Positions 46,078 to 55,510 are shown, counted from the first letter of the stretch. The stretch: 64,000 bases of DNA from Psychrobacter lutiphocae DSM 21542 (GCF_000382145.1 NZ_KB907625.1:1-64000); one strand, 5' to 3'. Numbers and translations: made by a program. The notes: generated from the letters alone by a model not told the origin.

Positions 46078-47565
46078 ATGCACGTTCATATTTTAGGTAT
46101 TTGTGGCACCTTTATGGGCTCACTGGCATTATTGGCTCGTGACCTAGGTCATACAGTTACTGGTTCTGATACTGGTATTTATCCGCCCATGTCAACTCAA
46201 CTAGAGCGTGCTGGGGTCGAAATTCAAGAAGGCTATCACGCCAGTCATCTAAAGCCTGCGCCTGATTTAGTCATCGTAGGCAATGCCATGAAGCGCGGTA
46301 TTGAAGCGGTTGAATATATGCTCGATGCAGGTATTCCTTATACCTCAGGGCCACAGTTTTTATCCGAGCAAGTATTACAACACCGTCATGTGTTGGCAGT
46401 TGCTGGTACACATGGTAAAACCACCACCACCACTATGCTGGCTTGGATTTTACAATACTGCAGGATTGATACTGGGTTTTTAATCGGTGGTGTGCCCTTG
46501 GTGGATAGTAATGATGACCGACTCAATAAAACCTTTGCTCATAGCAGCTACTTAGGCGCTGACACCAATAATGACGGTGATCGTGGCTACTTTGTCATTG
46601 AAGCAGATGAGTATGACTCTGCCTTTTTTGATAAACGTTCGAAGTTTGTCCACTATCGCCCACGCACTGCTATCTTAAACAACCTTGAGTTTGATCATGC
46701 TGACATTTTTAAAGATTTGGATGCCATTCAGACTCAATTCCACCATCTAATCCGTATGATTCCAAGTAATGGGCAAATCATTATGCCAGCCCATACCCCG
46801 AGTTTAGAAGCCACTATTGATAAGGGCTGCTGGACACCAATTTGGCGCACTCAAATAGCAGATACAGATACTAGTAGCATAGAAGTGCCTTGGCGTGCTG
46901 AGCTTATCAGTGAGGATGGTGGCCATTTTCGCATCCACTTTAATGATGTCAACAACCACCTCGCCACTACTGCCGAGGTCAACTGGGACCTAAGTGGCCG
47001 TCATAATGTCGAGAATGCGATGGTTGCGGTAGCTGCAGCTTATAACATCGGCATCGATATGGCTGACGCTTGTGCTGCTCTCTCCAAGTTTTCGGGTATT
47101 AAGCGCCGGATGGAGCTTATTGCAGATACCACCTATACCCAAAATGGTGTCAGCGGTCATGTCCAAGTATTTGATGACTTTGCGCATCATCCAACCGCCA
47201 TTACTACAACACTTGATGGCGCTAAAAAGAAACTAAAAGATAGTAAAATCTGGGCCATTATCGAACCACGTAGTAACACCATGAAACTTGGCATCCACAA
47301 GGACAATCTAGCCGCATCGGCACAGCTTGCTGACGAGGTGATTTGGTATGAGCCAGCAGGATTAGAGTGGGGGCTTAGTGACGTAATCGATCAAACCAAA
47401 AAAGCTGTTGGCAACACCCAAACTGTGATAAATGACACTCAAAAAATCATTGATTATGTGCTATCACAGCTTGGAAAAACCGACCAAAATGATGCGATTA
47501 TTATTATGTCTAATGGTGGGTTTGAAAACATCCATCAACGCTTATTAGCCGCAATTAACGCCTAA
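46078..47565 (+). CDS. mpl: UDP-MurNAc:tripeptide ligase Mpl
   Basis: Mpl recycles murein tripeptide by joining L-Ala-gamma-D-Glu-meso-DAP to UDP-MurNAc. The 495 residues have the Mur ligase layout: Rossmann domain with HILGICGTFMGSLALLARDLGH and GSDTGIYPPMS; ATP domain with AGTHGKTTTTTML, FVIEADEYDSAFFDKRSKF and LNNLEFDHADIF; C-terminal domain with SGIKRRME, DDFAHHPTAI and IIEPRSNTMKLG. SGIKRR and IEPRSNTMK distinguish Mpl from MurC. AGAGG precedes the ATG. Confidence 0.96.
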   Translation: MHVHILGICGTFMGSLALLARDLGHTVTGSDTGIYPPMSTQLERAGVEIQEGYHASHLKPAPDLVIVGNAMKRGIEAVEYMLDAGIPYTSGPQFLSEQVLQHRHVLAVAGTHGKTTTTTMLAWILQYCRIDTGFLIGGVPLVDSNDDRLNKTFAHSSYLGADTNNDGDRGYFVIEADEYDSAFFDKRSKFVHYRPRTAILNNLEFDHADIFKDLDAIQTQFHHLIRMIPSNGQIIMPAHTPSLEATIDKGCWTPIWRTQIADTDTSSIEVPWRAELISEDGGHFRIHFNDVNNHLATTAEVNWDLSGRHNVENAMVAVAAAYNIGIDMADACAALSKFSGIKRRMELIADTTYTQNGVSGHVQVFDDFAHHPTAITTTLDGAKKKLKDSKIWAIIEPRSNTMKLGIHKDNLAASAQLADEVIWYEPAGLEWGLSDVIDQTKKAVGNTQTVINDTQKIIDYVLSQLGKTDQNDAIIIMSNGGFENIHQRLLAAINA

Positions 47566-48203
47566 AGCTTAACAACGGCTTCCATCATATAATCGAAGCC
47601 AACAAACTGATAGTCGTATTCAACAAACTAATAGCAAATCTGAAAATTAAGATATCGAGGAAAACGAGTACAAACGCTATAAGTAAGAGGTTTATCGAAT
47701 TTGACAAAGATAGGTTGTTTTTCAGAAAAGGTATAAAACACAAAGCAACCGAGTGAAAATACTACTATGGTAGGCTAAATGAGGTTAACGCTGCCACTCT
47801 TTTGTTTGATTATACCAATAGACTGTTATCACAGAGATTTCAATGTCATAAGTACACTATCTATTGCTATCTGACTATTGCTGTCTGACAGTAGTGGACT
47901 TTTTGATATTACTGACAATATATTAAAACAGCACAAACTTAATATTTTCTAAACACAAATGTTAATAGAAAAATTACAAACTATAAACTCTATCATGTGA
48001 AGACTATAAAAATATCTGTAACGCTCACAGAGCTTGTACACACTTAACAAATCATCCTTATCACTTCTGATACTTATTGACTAAAATCCAATTTGCATAT
48101 TCATGTACGGCTAGTTGTGTACATGAACAACCGTTGTGCAAGAAACTCTTTTATTCAAACATTAAAAACATTAAATAAAAAGTAAAGAAAAAGGATGACA
48201 AAC
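47566..48203. other. mpl-glsB intergenic region
   Basis: About 640 bp of AT-rich DNA. A copy of structured repeat family D lies at 47738-47812, and a short duplication (GACTATTGCT, GACAGTAGT-type) near 47870. The promoter of the small membrane-protein gene is expected near 48150. No gene or RNA was recognised otherwise. Confidence 0.55.
47738..47812 (+). repeat. Structured repeat family D, copy 3
   Basis: CACAAAGCAACCGAGTGAAAATACTACTATGGTAGGCTAAATGAGGTTAACG closely matches 53651-53702. AACC faces GGTT, CTAC faces GTAG, and a CTCTTTTGT run follows. Confidence 0.7.
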
Positions 48204-48458
48204 ATGGGTATTATTTCGACAATTATCGTTGGTTTTATTGCTGGATTATTAGCACGTGCCATTAAGCCAGGTAATGATGCGATGGGTTGGATTATGACCA
48301 TTATTTTGGGTATCGCTGGTGCTTTTGTCGGTGGTTTTTTATCTGGCGCTTTAGGTATCAGTGCTGACGGTGGCTTTATTAGATTGGCATTTTCTGTCAT
48401 TGGTGCTGTTATTTTACTCTTTATTTACGAGCTCTTAGCTAACAAAACTTCTGCTTAA
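48204..48458 (+). CDS. GlsB/YeaQ/YmgE-type membrane protein
   Basis: A small Gly-rich inner-membrane protein of about 84 residues from the ATG at 48204. It has three hydrophobic segments: IISTIIVGFIAGLLARAIKPG, GWIMTIILGIAGAFVGGFLSG and LAFSVIGAVILLFIYELL. The motif GLLARAIKPG and the following glycine helices are typical of the 'transglycosylase-associated' GlsB family, often stress-induced. An ATG at 48195 is too close to the AAAGG for initiation. Function is unknown. Confidence 0.9.
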   Translation: MGIISTIIVGFIAGLLARAIKPGNDAMGWIMTIILGIAGAFVGGFLSGALGISADGGFIRLAFSVIGAVILLFIYELLANKTSA

Positions 48459-48570
48459 TAAGCTGTTATTTGCTTAGCCTTAACTTTTGTCTGGCTCAAG
48501 TTATTGTCTGACTGTCTGAATAGTTAGCTTATGGCTGTATAGTTAGTTGTGAGGTTTAGTCTATATACTC

Positions 48571-49674
48571 CTACGGCAGTGTCATATCACCAGCTTCAAT
48601 CCAGCCAAGACGCTGCATAAGCCAAGCTACTAAACCAGCTATAATCGCTGGTAACATAAACATTAATAGCACAATGGCCAACCAAATCTGCGAGGTACTC
48701 AACGTACCTGCAGAGGCCTCCAATACACCAAACACTCCGACAAATCCTGCCGTACCCATGCCAGCACCGCTGGCAGTACTCATAAGACCAAAACCGACAG
48801 TAGCAATCGGTCCGACCACAGCACTGGCGATAATCACAGGCAACAGAATGATTGGTTTTTTGAAAACATTAGGAATCTGCAACATACTGGTACCAATACC
48901 TTGAGCAATGGCACCACTGATACCGTTGTCTTTATAACTGGCAACGGCAAAACCTATCATGTGTGCAGCGCAGCCAACCACAGCGGCACCACCAGCTAAC
49001 CCATCAAGACCAATAGCTATACAGATAGCAGCGCTTGAGGTGGGCATGGTTAGTAGTAGCCCAACCACTACTGCAATCACTATCCCCATCATAAATGGCT
49101 GTAATTGGGTGGCGAGCTCAATACCAGCTCCTATGCTATTGACTAGGCTCACCACAGGCGGATTAAGCCATGCACAGACAGCTAAGACAACCAGACTCAC
49201 TGTCCAAGGCACTAAGATAATGTCAAGCTTGGTTTTGCCTTGAATCCAGCTACCAGCCCGATAAGCAAATACAGTTGCCAAATAAGAACCTATTGGGTTG
49301 CCTGGTACTGCTAAGAAAGTCGCTGGTGCATCTGCTTGCGGGGTAAATAGCTGACCTGCCATCAAGGCTTCAGAATGTGCGCCCATCATGCCTGCTACCA
49401 AGCAGGCAAATACCACCAAGGTTGGCGCATGTAGATAATAGGCGATGCCAACACCAATACCTGCACCCATCAAGAGCGAAGCCAGCTTGCCCAAGTCCAT
49501 CAGTAGTGGCATATCTAGTGCCAAACCCACTTGTGAAAAAATAAGTCCTGCAATTAGAGTAACAAATAGACCAAGTGCCATGCCAGTAAAGGCATCGATG
49601 AAATAGGTGTTAAAAAAAGCACGTAACCGGGGTGGCTGTGCCAGTGTTGCGTTATGGGGTGTCGAGGCGCTCAT
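48571..49674 (-). CDS. EIIC-like PTS-type membrane protein (PTS_EIIC_2, PfoR-like)
   Basis: A 367-residue integral membrane protein with about ten hydrophobic segments. Motifs such as DMPLLMDLGKLASLLMGAGIGVGIAY, VPGNPIGSYLATVFAYRAG, LTMPTSSAAICIAIGLDGLAGGAAVVGCAAHMIGFA and GTSMLQIPNVFKKPII match the second EIIC family. That family includes PfoR-like proteins with no attached EIIA/EIIB domains. The ATG at 49674 follows GGGAG; a TTG at 49689 is an alternative. No sugar-PTS genes are nearby, so the transported compound is unknown. Confidence 0.8.
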   Translation of the reverse strand: MSASTPHNATLAQPPRLRAFFNTYFIDAFTGMALGLFVTLIAGLIFSQVGLALDMPLLMDLGKLASLLMGAGIGVGIAYYLHAPTLVVFACLVAGMMGAHSEALMAGQLFTPQADAPATFLAVPGNPIGSYLATVFAYRAGSWIQGKTKLDIILVPWTVSLVVLAVCAWLNPPVVSLVNSIGAGIELATQLQPFMMGIVIAVVVGLLLTMPTSSAAICIAIGLDGLAGGAAVVGCAAHMIGFAVASYKDNGISGAIAQGIGTSMLQIPNVFKKPIILLPVIIASAVVGPIATVGFGLMSTASGAGMGTAGFVGVFGVLEASAGTLSTSQIWLAIVLLMFMLPAIIAGLVAWLMQRLGWIEAGDMTLP

Positions 49675-49819
49675 CGGTGCTGCTCCCAAGGCTAGCTATA
49701 AGGGCAATTTTGATTTGGTTTAGCTTTAGTTTTTAGCAATACAAAACAAAGTTTTTGGTTAAGCTGAGTTAACTGAATCGCTATAATTTAGTCACTTTAA
49801 TTTAGCTGGCTATTTAGTA

Positions 49820-50383
49820 CTACTTGCTCCACTTTGGCTTCGGTGGCGTATATTCTTGTAGTTTCGTTAGTAGCTTATTTATGTCATTAGATACCACCAG
49901 CATATCCAAATAAGTCTGACGCATAAAGCCAGATTTCACCATACTCTCTAAGAAACTTAGCATTTCATCATAATAACCATTGATATTTAAAAATCCGCAC
50001 GGCTTATTATGCAACCCCAACTGTGCCCAGGTCCATGCCTCAAAAATCTCCTCTAATGTACCTGCACCACCTGGCAAGGCCACAAAGGCATCGGCATATT
50101 CTGCCATTTTTTGTTTACGCTCATGCATATCATTCACAACGATTAGCTCACTAATACCACCATGCGCCAACTCTTTGTCCGCCAAATGCTTAGGGATTAC
50201 CCCTATCACATTTGAACCATAGGCCATTGCGGTATCCGCTAAGGCACCCATCAGTCCAACTTTACCACCACCATATACCACATCAATACCTTGCTCACCC
50301 AAGGCTTCGGCAAACTGATAGGTCTGCTTTAAATATACCGCTTCTAACCCTTCGCTTGAGCCACAATATACCGCTATTCGCAT
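49820..50383 (-). CDS. LOG-family phosphoribohydrolase-like protein (TIGR00730)
   Basis: 187 residues with a Rossmann-like fold. The N-terminal MRIAVYCGSSEG, VVYGGGKVGLMGALADTAM and the hallmark PGGAGTLEEIFEAWTWAQLG identify the Lonely-Guy family. These cleave nucleoside 5'-monophosphates to base and ribose phosphate. In bacteria without cytokinin signalling the role is probably nucleotide turnover. The first two motifs and the Arg/Glu of MHERKQKMAEYADAFVALPGG are intact. GAGGA precedes the ATG. Confidence 0.93.
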   Translation of the reverse strand: MRIAVYCGSSEGLEAVYLKQTYQFAEALGEQGIDVVYGGGKVGLMGALADTAMAYGSNVIGVIPKHLADKELAHGGISELIVVNDMHERKQKMAEYADAFVALPGGAGTLEEIFEAWTWAQLGLHNKPCGFLNINGYYDEMLSFLESMVKSGFMRQTYLDMLVVSNDINKLLTKLQEYTPPKPKWSK

Positions 50384-50449
50384 GATATGTTATTCCTCTT
50401 TTTTAACGTTTAAACACTTTTAAGATAACTGTTTAATGAGCAACAAATA

Positions 50450-50535
50450 CTAAGGGGTGTCTGTATTTTAGAGACTGTATACATTAGAGACTGTATACAT
50501 TAGAGACTGTATACAATTGAAGACGCACCTTAAAA
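50450..50535. repeat. Three tandem 16-bp repeats inside a family C-like pair of ends
   Basis: TAGAGACTGTATACAT occurs three times at 50469-50516 (last copy with one change). The flanks AAGGGGTGTCTGTATTTTA and TACAATTGAAGACGCACCTTA are roughly inverted repeats resembling the GGTGCGTCCTCA-type ends of family C, so this may be an internally deleted copy. Confidence 0.6.
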
Positions 50536-50581
50536 TGTCGCATAATATATATCTACAATGGTCAAAAAGGAACCGTTAACT

Positions 50582-51193
50582 ATGCCTCATTTAAATATTG
50601 ACAACTTATCGCCACTAGCGCAGGTCACGCTCAATCTTGCGCAGACAGACACTCGACTCTCGGTTATTCAAGCCGACATCACCACCTTAGCGGTAGACGC
50701 CATTGTCAATGCTGCAAACTCAAGCCTACTCGGTGGTGGTGGTGTCGATGGTGCTATTCACCAAGCGGCTGGCCCACAACTACTCACCTATTGCCGTACC
50801 TTAAAAGGATGCCACGCTGGCGAAGCCAAAATTAGCCCTGGCTTTGACTTGCCAGCCCGTTATGTAATCCATACCGTTGGACCGATTTGGCGAGGCGGTA
50901 ACCACCATGAGTCCGAGCTATTAGCTAGTTGCTATCAGCAATCGCTACAACTGGCGATAGATCAGCAACTAAACAGCATTGCATTTCCCGCCATTAGCAC
51001 AGGCGTTTATAGTTATCCATTAATACCAGCGACCAAGATTGCTATCGAAACTGTTGTTGAGTATTTAAAGGATACCTCATCAAACGATCACTCATGCAAC
51101 GAAACTATGCCGTTGCGTGATGTCATATTCTGCTGCTTTTCAGTGGATGATGCCAACGTTTATAAGCAACTATTGGCACAGCTTAACGCTTAG
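50582..51193 (+). CDS. Macro-domain O-acetyl-ADP-ribose deacetylase (YmdB-like)
   Basis: About 203 residues from the ATG at 50582, which has AAGGAA upstream; an earlier ATG (50558) is less likely. The macro domain motifs are complete: [61 protein letters not shown] and [13 protein letters not shown]. The catalytic Asn and Asp/Gly-rich loops ([17 protein letters not shown]) are those of the MacroD/YmdB deacetylases. These remove ADP-ribose from acidic residues or deacetylate O-acetyl-ADP-ribose. A short tail follows. No toxin partner or sirtuin lies next to it. Confidence 0.93.
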   Translation: MPHLNIDNLSPLAQVTLNLAQTDTRLSVIQADITTLAVDAIVNAANSSLLGGGGVDGAIHQAAGPQLLTYCRTLKGCHAGEAKISPGFDLPARYVIHTVGPIWRGGNHHESELLASCYQQSLQLAIDQQLNSIAFPAISTGVYSYPLIPATKIAIETVVEYLKDTSSNDHSCNETMPLRDVIFCCFSVDDANVYKQLLAQLNA

Positions 51194-51313
51194 TTCAGCT
51201 TGGCTGAGTGTATAGAGTCTGATTGAGAGCCGAGCTTAAAATTAGAATTAACTTTAAATGCAACTCTCAACTTTTAACTTTCAACTCTTAGCCCTCGACC
51301 CTCAAACCTGAGC

Positions 51314-52720
51314 CTAAGCCTGAGGCCAAATTTTTCCTGGATTTAAGATGTTATTTGGGTCTAATGCCTGCTTAATTGCCTGCATCATAACCACTGCCTC
51401 GCCATGCTCATAAGTCATATATTTACGCTTACCTTGCCCAATACCATGCTCACCGGTACAGGTGCCTTCCATATCGATGGCTCGTTTCGCTAGGCGACCA
51501 ACCAAATCTTCCGCTGTCTTCACCTCGTCAGGGTTGTCGGTATCCACTAGTAATAGCACATGGAAGTTGCCATCACCAACATGACCAACGATCGGGCCAA
51601 TCATACCCGAAGCTTCAATATCTTTCGCCGTTTCGCTAACACACGCCGCCAAACGTGAAATAGGAACGCAGGCATCCGTTGACAGCGCCTTAGCCTCAGG
51701 GCGTAGTGCACAGCTTGCAAGATAGGCGTTATGACGCGCATGCCATAGCTTTTTGCGCTCTGTCTCATTGGTATCCCAAGCAAAGTCAGAGCCACCACAC
51801 TCCTCAATAATATCGCTAAAGACTTGTGCTTGCTCACGTACGCCAGCCTCACTGCCGTGAAATTCAACAAATAAGGTCGGAGTTTCTTTTAAATTCAAGT
51901 TTGAGTACTGGTTACAGGCTTTGACTTGTAGCGCATCCAGTAGTTCAATACGAGCAATAGGCAGACACATTTGAATGGTCATCATGGTCGCTTCACAAGC
52001 AGCCTCGACACTTGGGAAATGACAAATACCACTGGCAATACACTCACTTATACCAAATAGTTTAAGCGTAATCTCAGTAACTATCCCTAAAGTACCTTCA
52101 GAGCCTATAATTAAACGGGTTAAATCATAGCCTGCTGCAGACTTTTTGGCGCGTGTACCTGTTCGAATAATCTTACCCTCAGCAGTAATCACTTCTAAGG
52201 CCAGTACCACATCTTTCATCGTGCCATAGCGTACCGCATTAGTTCCTGAAGCTCGAGTCGCTACCATACCACCAATCGTAGCATTGGCACCAGGGTCTAT
52301 CGGGAAAAACAACCCTGTATCACGCAAGTAGTGATTTAACTGCTCACGGGTAACTCCTGGTTGCACCGTTACGGTCAAGTCTTCATTATTGACCTGTAAG
52401 ATTTCATTCATCTCACTCATATCAATGCACAGACCACCATAAGGTGCATTTAACTGACCTTCTAATGAAGATCCTATACCAAAAGCAATCACTGGCATCT
52501 TGTACTGGTTACAGATAGCAACCGCTTGCGCTACATCTTGTTTGCTTTGTGCTATCAGTACTGCATCGGCTGGTTGATTTTCTAACCATGTCATGGTGTG
52601 CGCATGTTGCTGACGCGTGGTTAAGTTAACACTAAGCTTATCGCCAAATACATCTTGTAACTTGGCAATCGCCTCACTAAAGCGTGAGTCTTGTTGCAGG
52701 GAGTTGGCTAATTGCGTCAT
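51314..52720 (-). CDS. FAD-linked D-lactate dehydrogenase-type oxidase
   Basis: 468 residues with an N-terminal FAD-binding PCMH domain and a C-terminal FAD-oxidase domain. Visible motifs are VIAFGIGSSLEGQLNAPYGG, VTVQPGVTREQLNHYLRDTGLFFPIDPGANATIGGMVAT and IGSEGTLGIVTEITL in the first. The second has GPIVGHVGDGNFHVLLLVD with the metal-binding His pair, and GEHGIGQGKRKYM. This is the cytochrome-linked DLD/GlcD class; D-lactate is the most likely substrate, glycolate or D-2-hydroxyglutarate cannot be excluded. AAGGAG precedes the ATG, but the RE of the broken tnpB element lies only about 40 bp upstream, so the promoter region may be altered. Confidence 0.88.
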   Translation of the reverse strand: MTQLANSLQQDSRFSEAIAKLQDVFGDKLSVNLTTRQQHAHTMTWLENQPADAVLIAQSKQDVAQAVAICNQYKMPVIAFGIGSSLEGQLNAPYGGLCIDMSEMNEILQVNNEDLTVTVQPGVTREQLNHYLRDTGLFFPIDPGANATIGGMVATRASGTNAVRYGTMKDVVLALEVITAEGKIIRTGTRAKKSAAGYDLTRLIIGSEGTLGIVTEITLKLFGISECIASGICHFPSVEAACEATMMTIQMCLPIARIELLDALQVKACNQYSNLNLKETPTLFVEFHGSEAGVREQAQVFSDIIEECGGSDFAWDTNETERKKLWHARHNAYLASCALRPEAKALSTDACVPISRLAACVSETAKDIEASGMIGPIVGHVGDGNFHVLLLVDTDNPDEVKTAEDLVGRLAKRAIDMEGTCTGEHGIGQGKRKYMTYEHGEAVVMMQAIKQALDPNNILNPGKIWPQA

Positions 52721-52757
52721 AGTAGCTCCTTATAGGGTGTTGATTCTGGGCTATATC

Positions 52758-53591
52758 GTTGACTTCCTCCCCTCACTAAACCGAAGGGATTCCTACATCT
52801 AGACGGTCAAGCCCGACCGCAAGAATGTTCTTACTGGCGTTGATATCCCTATCATGCCATGTGCCACACTCAGCACACCTCCATTCTCTTATTCCAAGAC
52901 CTGCTCTACCTTTCGGACTACTGGACATATCGCCACAGTGTGAGCTAGTCTGGGTAGTGTAACTCTCATTTACTATCTCAAACTGACAACCTGCATACTT
53001 ACATACTTGCATTTATATTCCAGTTGTCGCTTAAATTCAAACCATGCTGCATCGTATGTTGATTTAGCCAGTTTGGTCATCGAATTTGTAAGTGAGCGTG
53101 ATTTAACATCACCAACCACAATTAAGGCATTGTCCTTAACTAATTGGGTGGTGAATTTGTGTATTGCATCTAATCTTGTGTTTTTTACCTTTGGCCAGTG
53201 ACAGCTGAATGGTTGATTTAAGTGCCTTTTTGCCTGTTTGGTGTGTGGCAATATGCTTGATGGCGGATTTTTTAAAGGGTATCCAGCCAAGTGCTTTGCG
53301 TTTGATATCGGCACGATTGGTACGCCAGTTCAGTTTGGCTTTTTTAAACTGCTTACGGCTTTTGGCGTGGGTTTCATTAATGGCTTGAATGGTTTGAGAG
53401 TGTAAGCCAAGTAATTCACCGCTACCTTTGATGTATTCGTTTAGGTCATAGGCTAAAAACAACTTGCCTGTTCGCCTTAGGTGTTTGTAACTTAGGTCAT
53501 TGACATAGTTCCACGCATAGTTGACACTCCCAGCTATTTTGTTTAGCTGGTTTGCGTGTTTGTCTTTGATGCGTAGCTTGAGTGTTTTCAT
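52758..53591 (-). mobile_element. Remnant of an IS200/IS605 (IS1341-type) element with broken tnpB
   Basis: The tnpB remnant is followed by GGAATCCCTTCGG and GTGAGGGGAGGAAGTCAAC, a pattern typical of the right ends of these elements, which also form the 3' end of the omega RNA. The right terminus falls near 52758. No tnpA is present. The left terminus is probably just upstream of 53591 but could not be fixed. Confidence 0.7.
52776..53591 (-). pseudogene. tnpB: TnpB (IS1341-type RNA-guided nuclease) pseudogene
   Basis: Three overlapping reading frames together give an incomplete TnpB. The first (from 53591) has VNYAWNYVNDLSYKHLRRTGKLF and AKLNWRTNRADIKRKALGWIPFKK. The second carries DAIHKFTTQLVKDNALIVVGDVKS. 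The third has YTTQTSSHCG, SPKGRAGLGIREWRCAECG and HDRDINASKNIL. The total (~270 codons) is about 100 short of a normal TnpB, and the segment with the first RuvC Asp (GIDLG-type) is missing. One frameshift is an 8-bp duplication (CATACTTA at 52994-53001, then CATACTTG). The first zinc-finger Cys is Ser (TSSHCG). The nuclease must be inactive. Confidence 0.88.
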
Positions 53592-54314
53592 AGGGTTAGT
53601 GTGTCAAATTTACTGTTTGGCTGCAAGTATAGTTGTAGTCGAATAAATGAGTTACAAGGCAACCGAGTGCAAGTACTACTGAAGTAGGCTAAACGAGGTT
53701 AACACTGTAACTCTTTTATATGGCTGTGACTATAATTATGCGATAGTCTGTGTTGCCTTATATCTACCGACTTTAGGCGATATATCCACCGACTTTAGGC
53801 GATAGTTTTACGGCAACCTTGGATAAACAGCAATATACTTTCATCGCTGTTGCTTGCTACTTACCTACTTCTGTTGGCTTTTATAGCATAAGTTTTATCT
53901 AAATTGTTTTATAAATCAAATTTATACGATAGCGATTGACTATCGTGTATATTTTTTCTAGAATGAAGACAACATTAAAACATTTGTTACGAAGCTGACA
54001 CAGGATAACAACATAGCTTTGCTTAAAACCTTTGTTATAAATAAGGAATAACAAGCGGCTTATCTAGTCACTACCAATTTATCCATATTATCAGTTTTAT
54101 GGCTGTGTTTTAACAAGCTTGATGATACTCTACAAGGAAGTTGCAGATTATAACCTTTAACTTTCTGCTAAGTTAACTATCTTTTGATACTAACTGTCTT
54201 TTGATACTAACTGCTGGCCTTCTATAAGCTGGACTTATCAAGCGCTAACTCAACATAGATATGTTGCAATAACGTAATTACGCAACATTATTTTACCTTA
54301 TACAAGGACGTATC
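53592..54314. other. Intergenic region before ompW
   Basis: About 720 bp with structured repeat D (53648-53735), a duplicated CCGACTTTAGGCGATA near 53767-53804, a duplicated CTTTTGATACTAACTG near 54181-54213, and AT-rich DNA that should include the ompW promoter. No gene is seen. Confidence 0.6.
53648..53735 (+). repeat. Structured repeat family D, copy 4
   Basis: GAGTTACA faces TGTAACTC as the outer stem, AACC faces GGTT, CTAC faces GTAG, and CTTTTATATGGCTGTGACTATA follows. The last 19 bases are also found at 31095-31113. Confidence 0.7.
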
Positions 54315-55265
54315 ATGAAAAAAGTACTCTCTCTTACTTGCGCAATTGCCGCTCCTTTGTTATTTAGCCAAACGGCCATGGCACAAATTGACTTTCTTAA
54401 ATTTTTAGATACCGATGGCAGTCATAAACGCTTCTCAGTCTCTGCAGGCTGGTTACATGCCAAAACTGAGGATAAACCAACACCACTACAAAACTCAACC
54501 TCTATTTATAACGGTTACCAGTCTGGCCCAGCACAAATTTATGGTTTACAAGAGTGGAGTAGCCCAAGGACTGGTCTAACCTCAGATAACGTCAATACTG
54601 CCGGTATGCTATTTACTACTTATATTGACGATCACTGGTCGGTAGAAATGAAAGCGGGTATTCCGCCTAAAGTTGACATCTTGGGTAAGGGCTTTGTTCA
54701 AGCACCCGGTCATGCTTTTGTTGGCGGTAATATGTTGCCTGCCACAACAGACGTCACCCATATGGCTCAAGGCAATGGTGTTGCATCAACAGCACGTGCT
54801 TGGTTACCTGCAGCTTTAGTTCAATATCAATTTGGCAAGTCTGGTGTTAACAAATTCCGTCCCTACGTCGGTGTTGGTATGATGTATGCTTATTTTAGTG
54901 ACATCAAGCTAAACCGTGGTATTGGTCAAGACTTATCTGTTGCAGCAGGTCGTATTCAGTTAATTGAAGATGGCAATCCTATCGCAGCTTTAGGTAGTAA
55001 AGAAGACGTCATGAAGGCAGTTAATACTGGTGCCATGTCAGTTAAAGTTAGTGGCTCTAGCGCTGTTGCTCCGATTATAAACTTAGGTGCTACCTATGAT
55101 ATTGATGATCGTTGGTATGCGGTTGGCTCTGTGAGCTATGCTAAACTTGACAATGATACTACCATTTCAGTACGTAATGCAGAAGGCAAAGAGTTAATCT
55201 ACTCAAAAGCCAACATTGATATCGACCCTATTATCACTTATCTTGGTCTAGGCTACCGCTTCTAG
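54315..55265 (+). CDS. ompW: OmpW-family outer membrane protein
   Basis: A 316-residue precursor with a signal peptide ending AMA-Q near residue 23. The mature part is an eight-strand beta-barrel of the OmpW type. It has FSVSAGWLHAK at the first strand, TTYIDDHWSVEMKAGIPPKVDILGKG, FRPYVGVGMMYAYFSD and ATYDIDDRWYAVGSVSYAKL. It ends TYLGLGYRF with the terminal Phe recognised by BAM. It is longer than E. coli OmpW (212), chiefly through loops at about 40-60 and 190-245. AAGGA precedes the ATG. Such porins carry small hydrophobic molecules. Confidence 0.92.
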   Translation: MKKVLSLTCAIAAPLLFSQTAMAQIDFLKFLDTDGSHKRFSVSAGWLHAKTEDKPTPLQNSTSIYNGYQSGPAQIYGLQEWSSPRTGLTSDNVNTAGMLFTTYIDDHWSVEMKAGIPPKVDILGKGFVQAPGHAFVGGNMLPATTDVTHMAQGNGVASTARAWLPAALVQYQFGKSGVNKFRPYVGVGMMYAYFSDIKLNRGIGQDLSVAAGRIQLIEDGNPIAALGSKEDVMKAVNTGAMSVKVSGSSAVAPIINLGATYDIDDRWYAVGSVSYAKLDNDTTISVRNAEGKELIYSKANIDIDPIITYLGLGYRF

Positions 55266-55334
55266 TTAATCAGTCTCAAATAAGCTGATAGAATGTAAAA
55301 CATGCGGTAAATATTAGCTCAACGTCCAAAAAAT

Positions 55335-55370
55335 AAAAAAACGTACATTTTAAGAATGTGCGTTTTTTTT
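55335..55370 (+). terminator. ompW terminator
   Basis: AAAAAACGTACATT faces AATGTGCGTTTTTTTT with one G:T-type pair and a short loop. Confidence 0.85.
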
Positions 55371-55379
55371 ATTATGATG

Positions 55380-55510
55380 TATATTGGGGTTCAGCATCAT
55401 GATGCTAACCGTTATTTGACACCGTACACCAAAGTTTAGCTATTTTTAGCCCATTTCAAAATAACTGTACAAATTGAAGGCACAATACGAATCAAGGATA
55501 CACCCTAAAA
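55380..55510. repeat. Family C repeat, right half, between ompW and the MOSC gene
   Basis: ATCATGATGCTAACCGTTATTTGACACC, AGCTATTTTTAGCCCATTT and TGTACAAATTGAAGGCAC follow the order seen at 63106-63208. The 302-bp gap contains nothing else apart from the ompW terminator. Confidence 0.6.

Noticed and set aside
48571-49674. Active sugar PTS
   Set aside because: No EIIA, EIIB, HPr or EI gene is nearby, and this EIIC family includes proteins without a proven PTS role.
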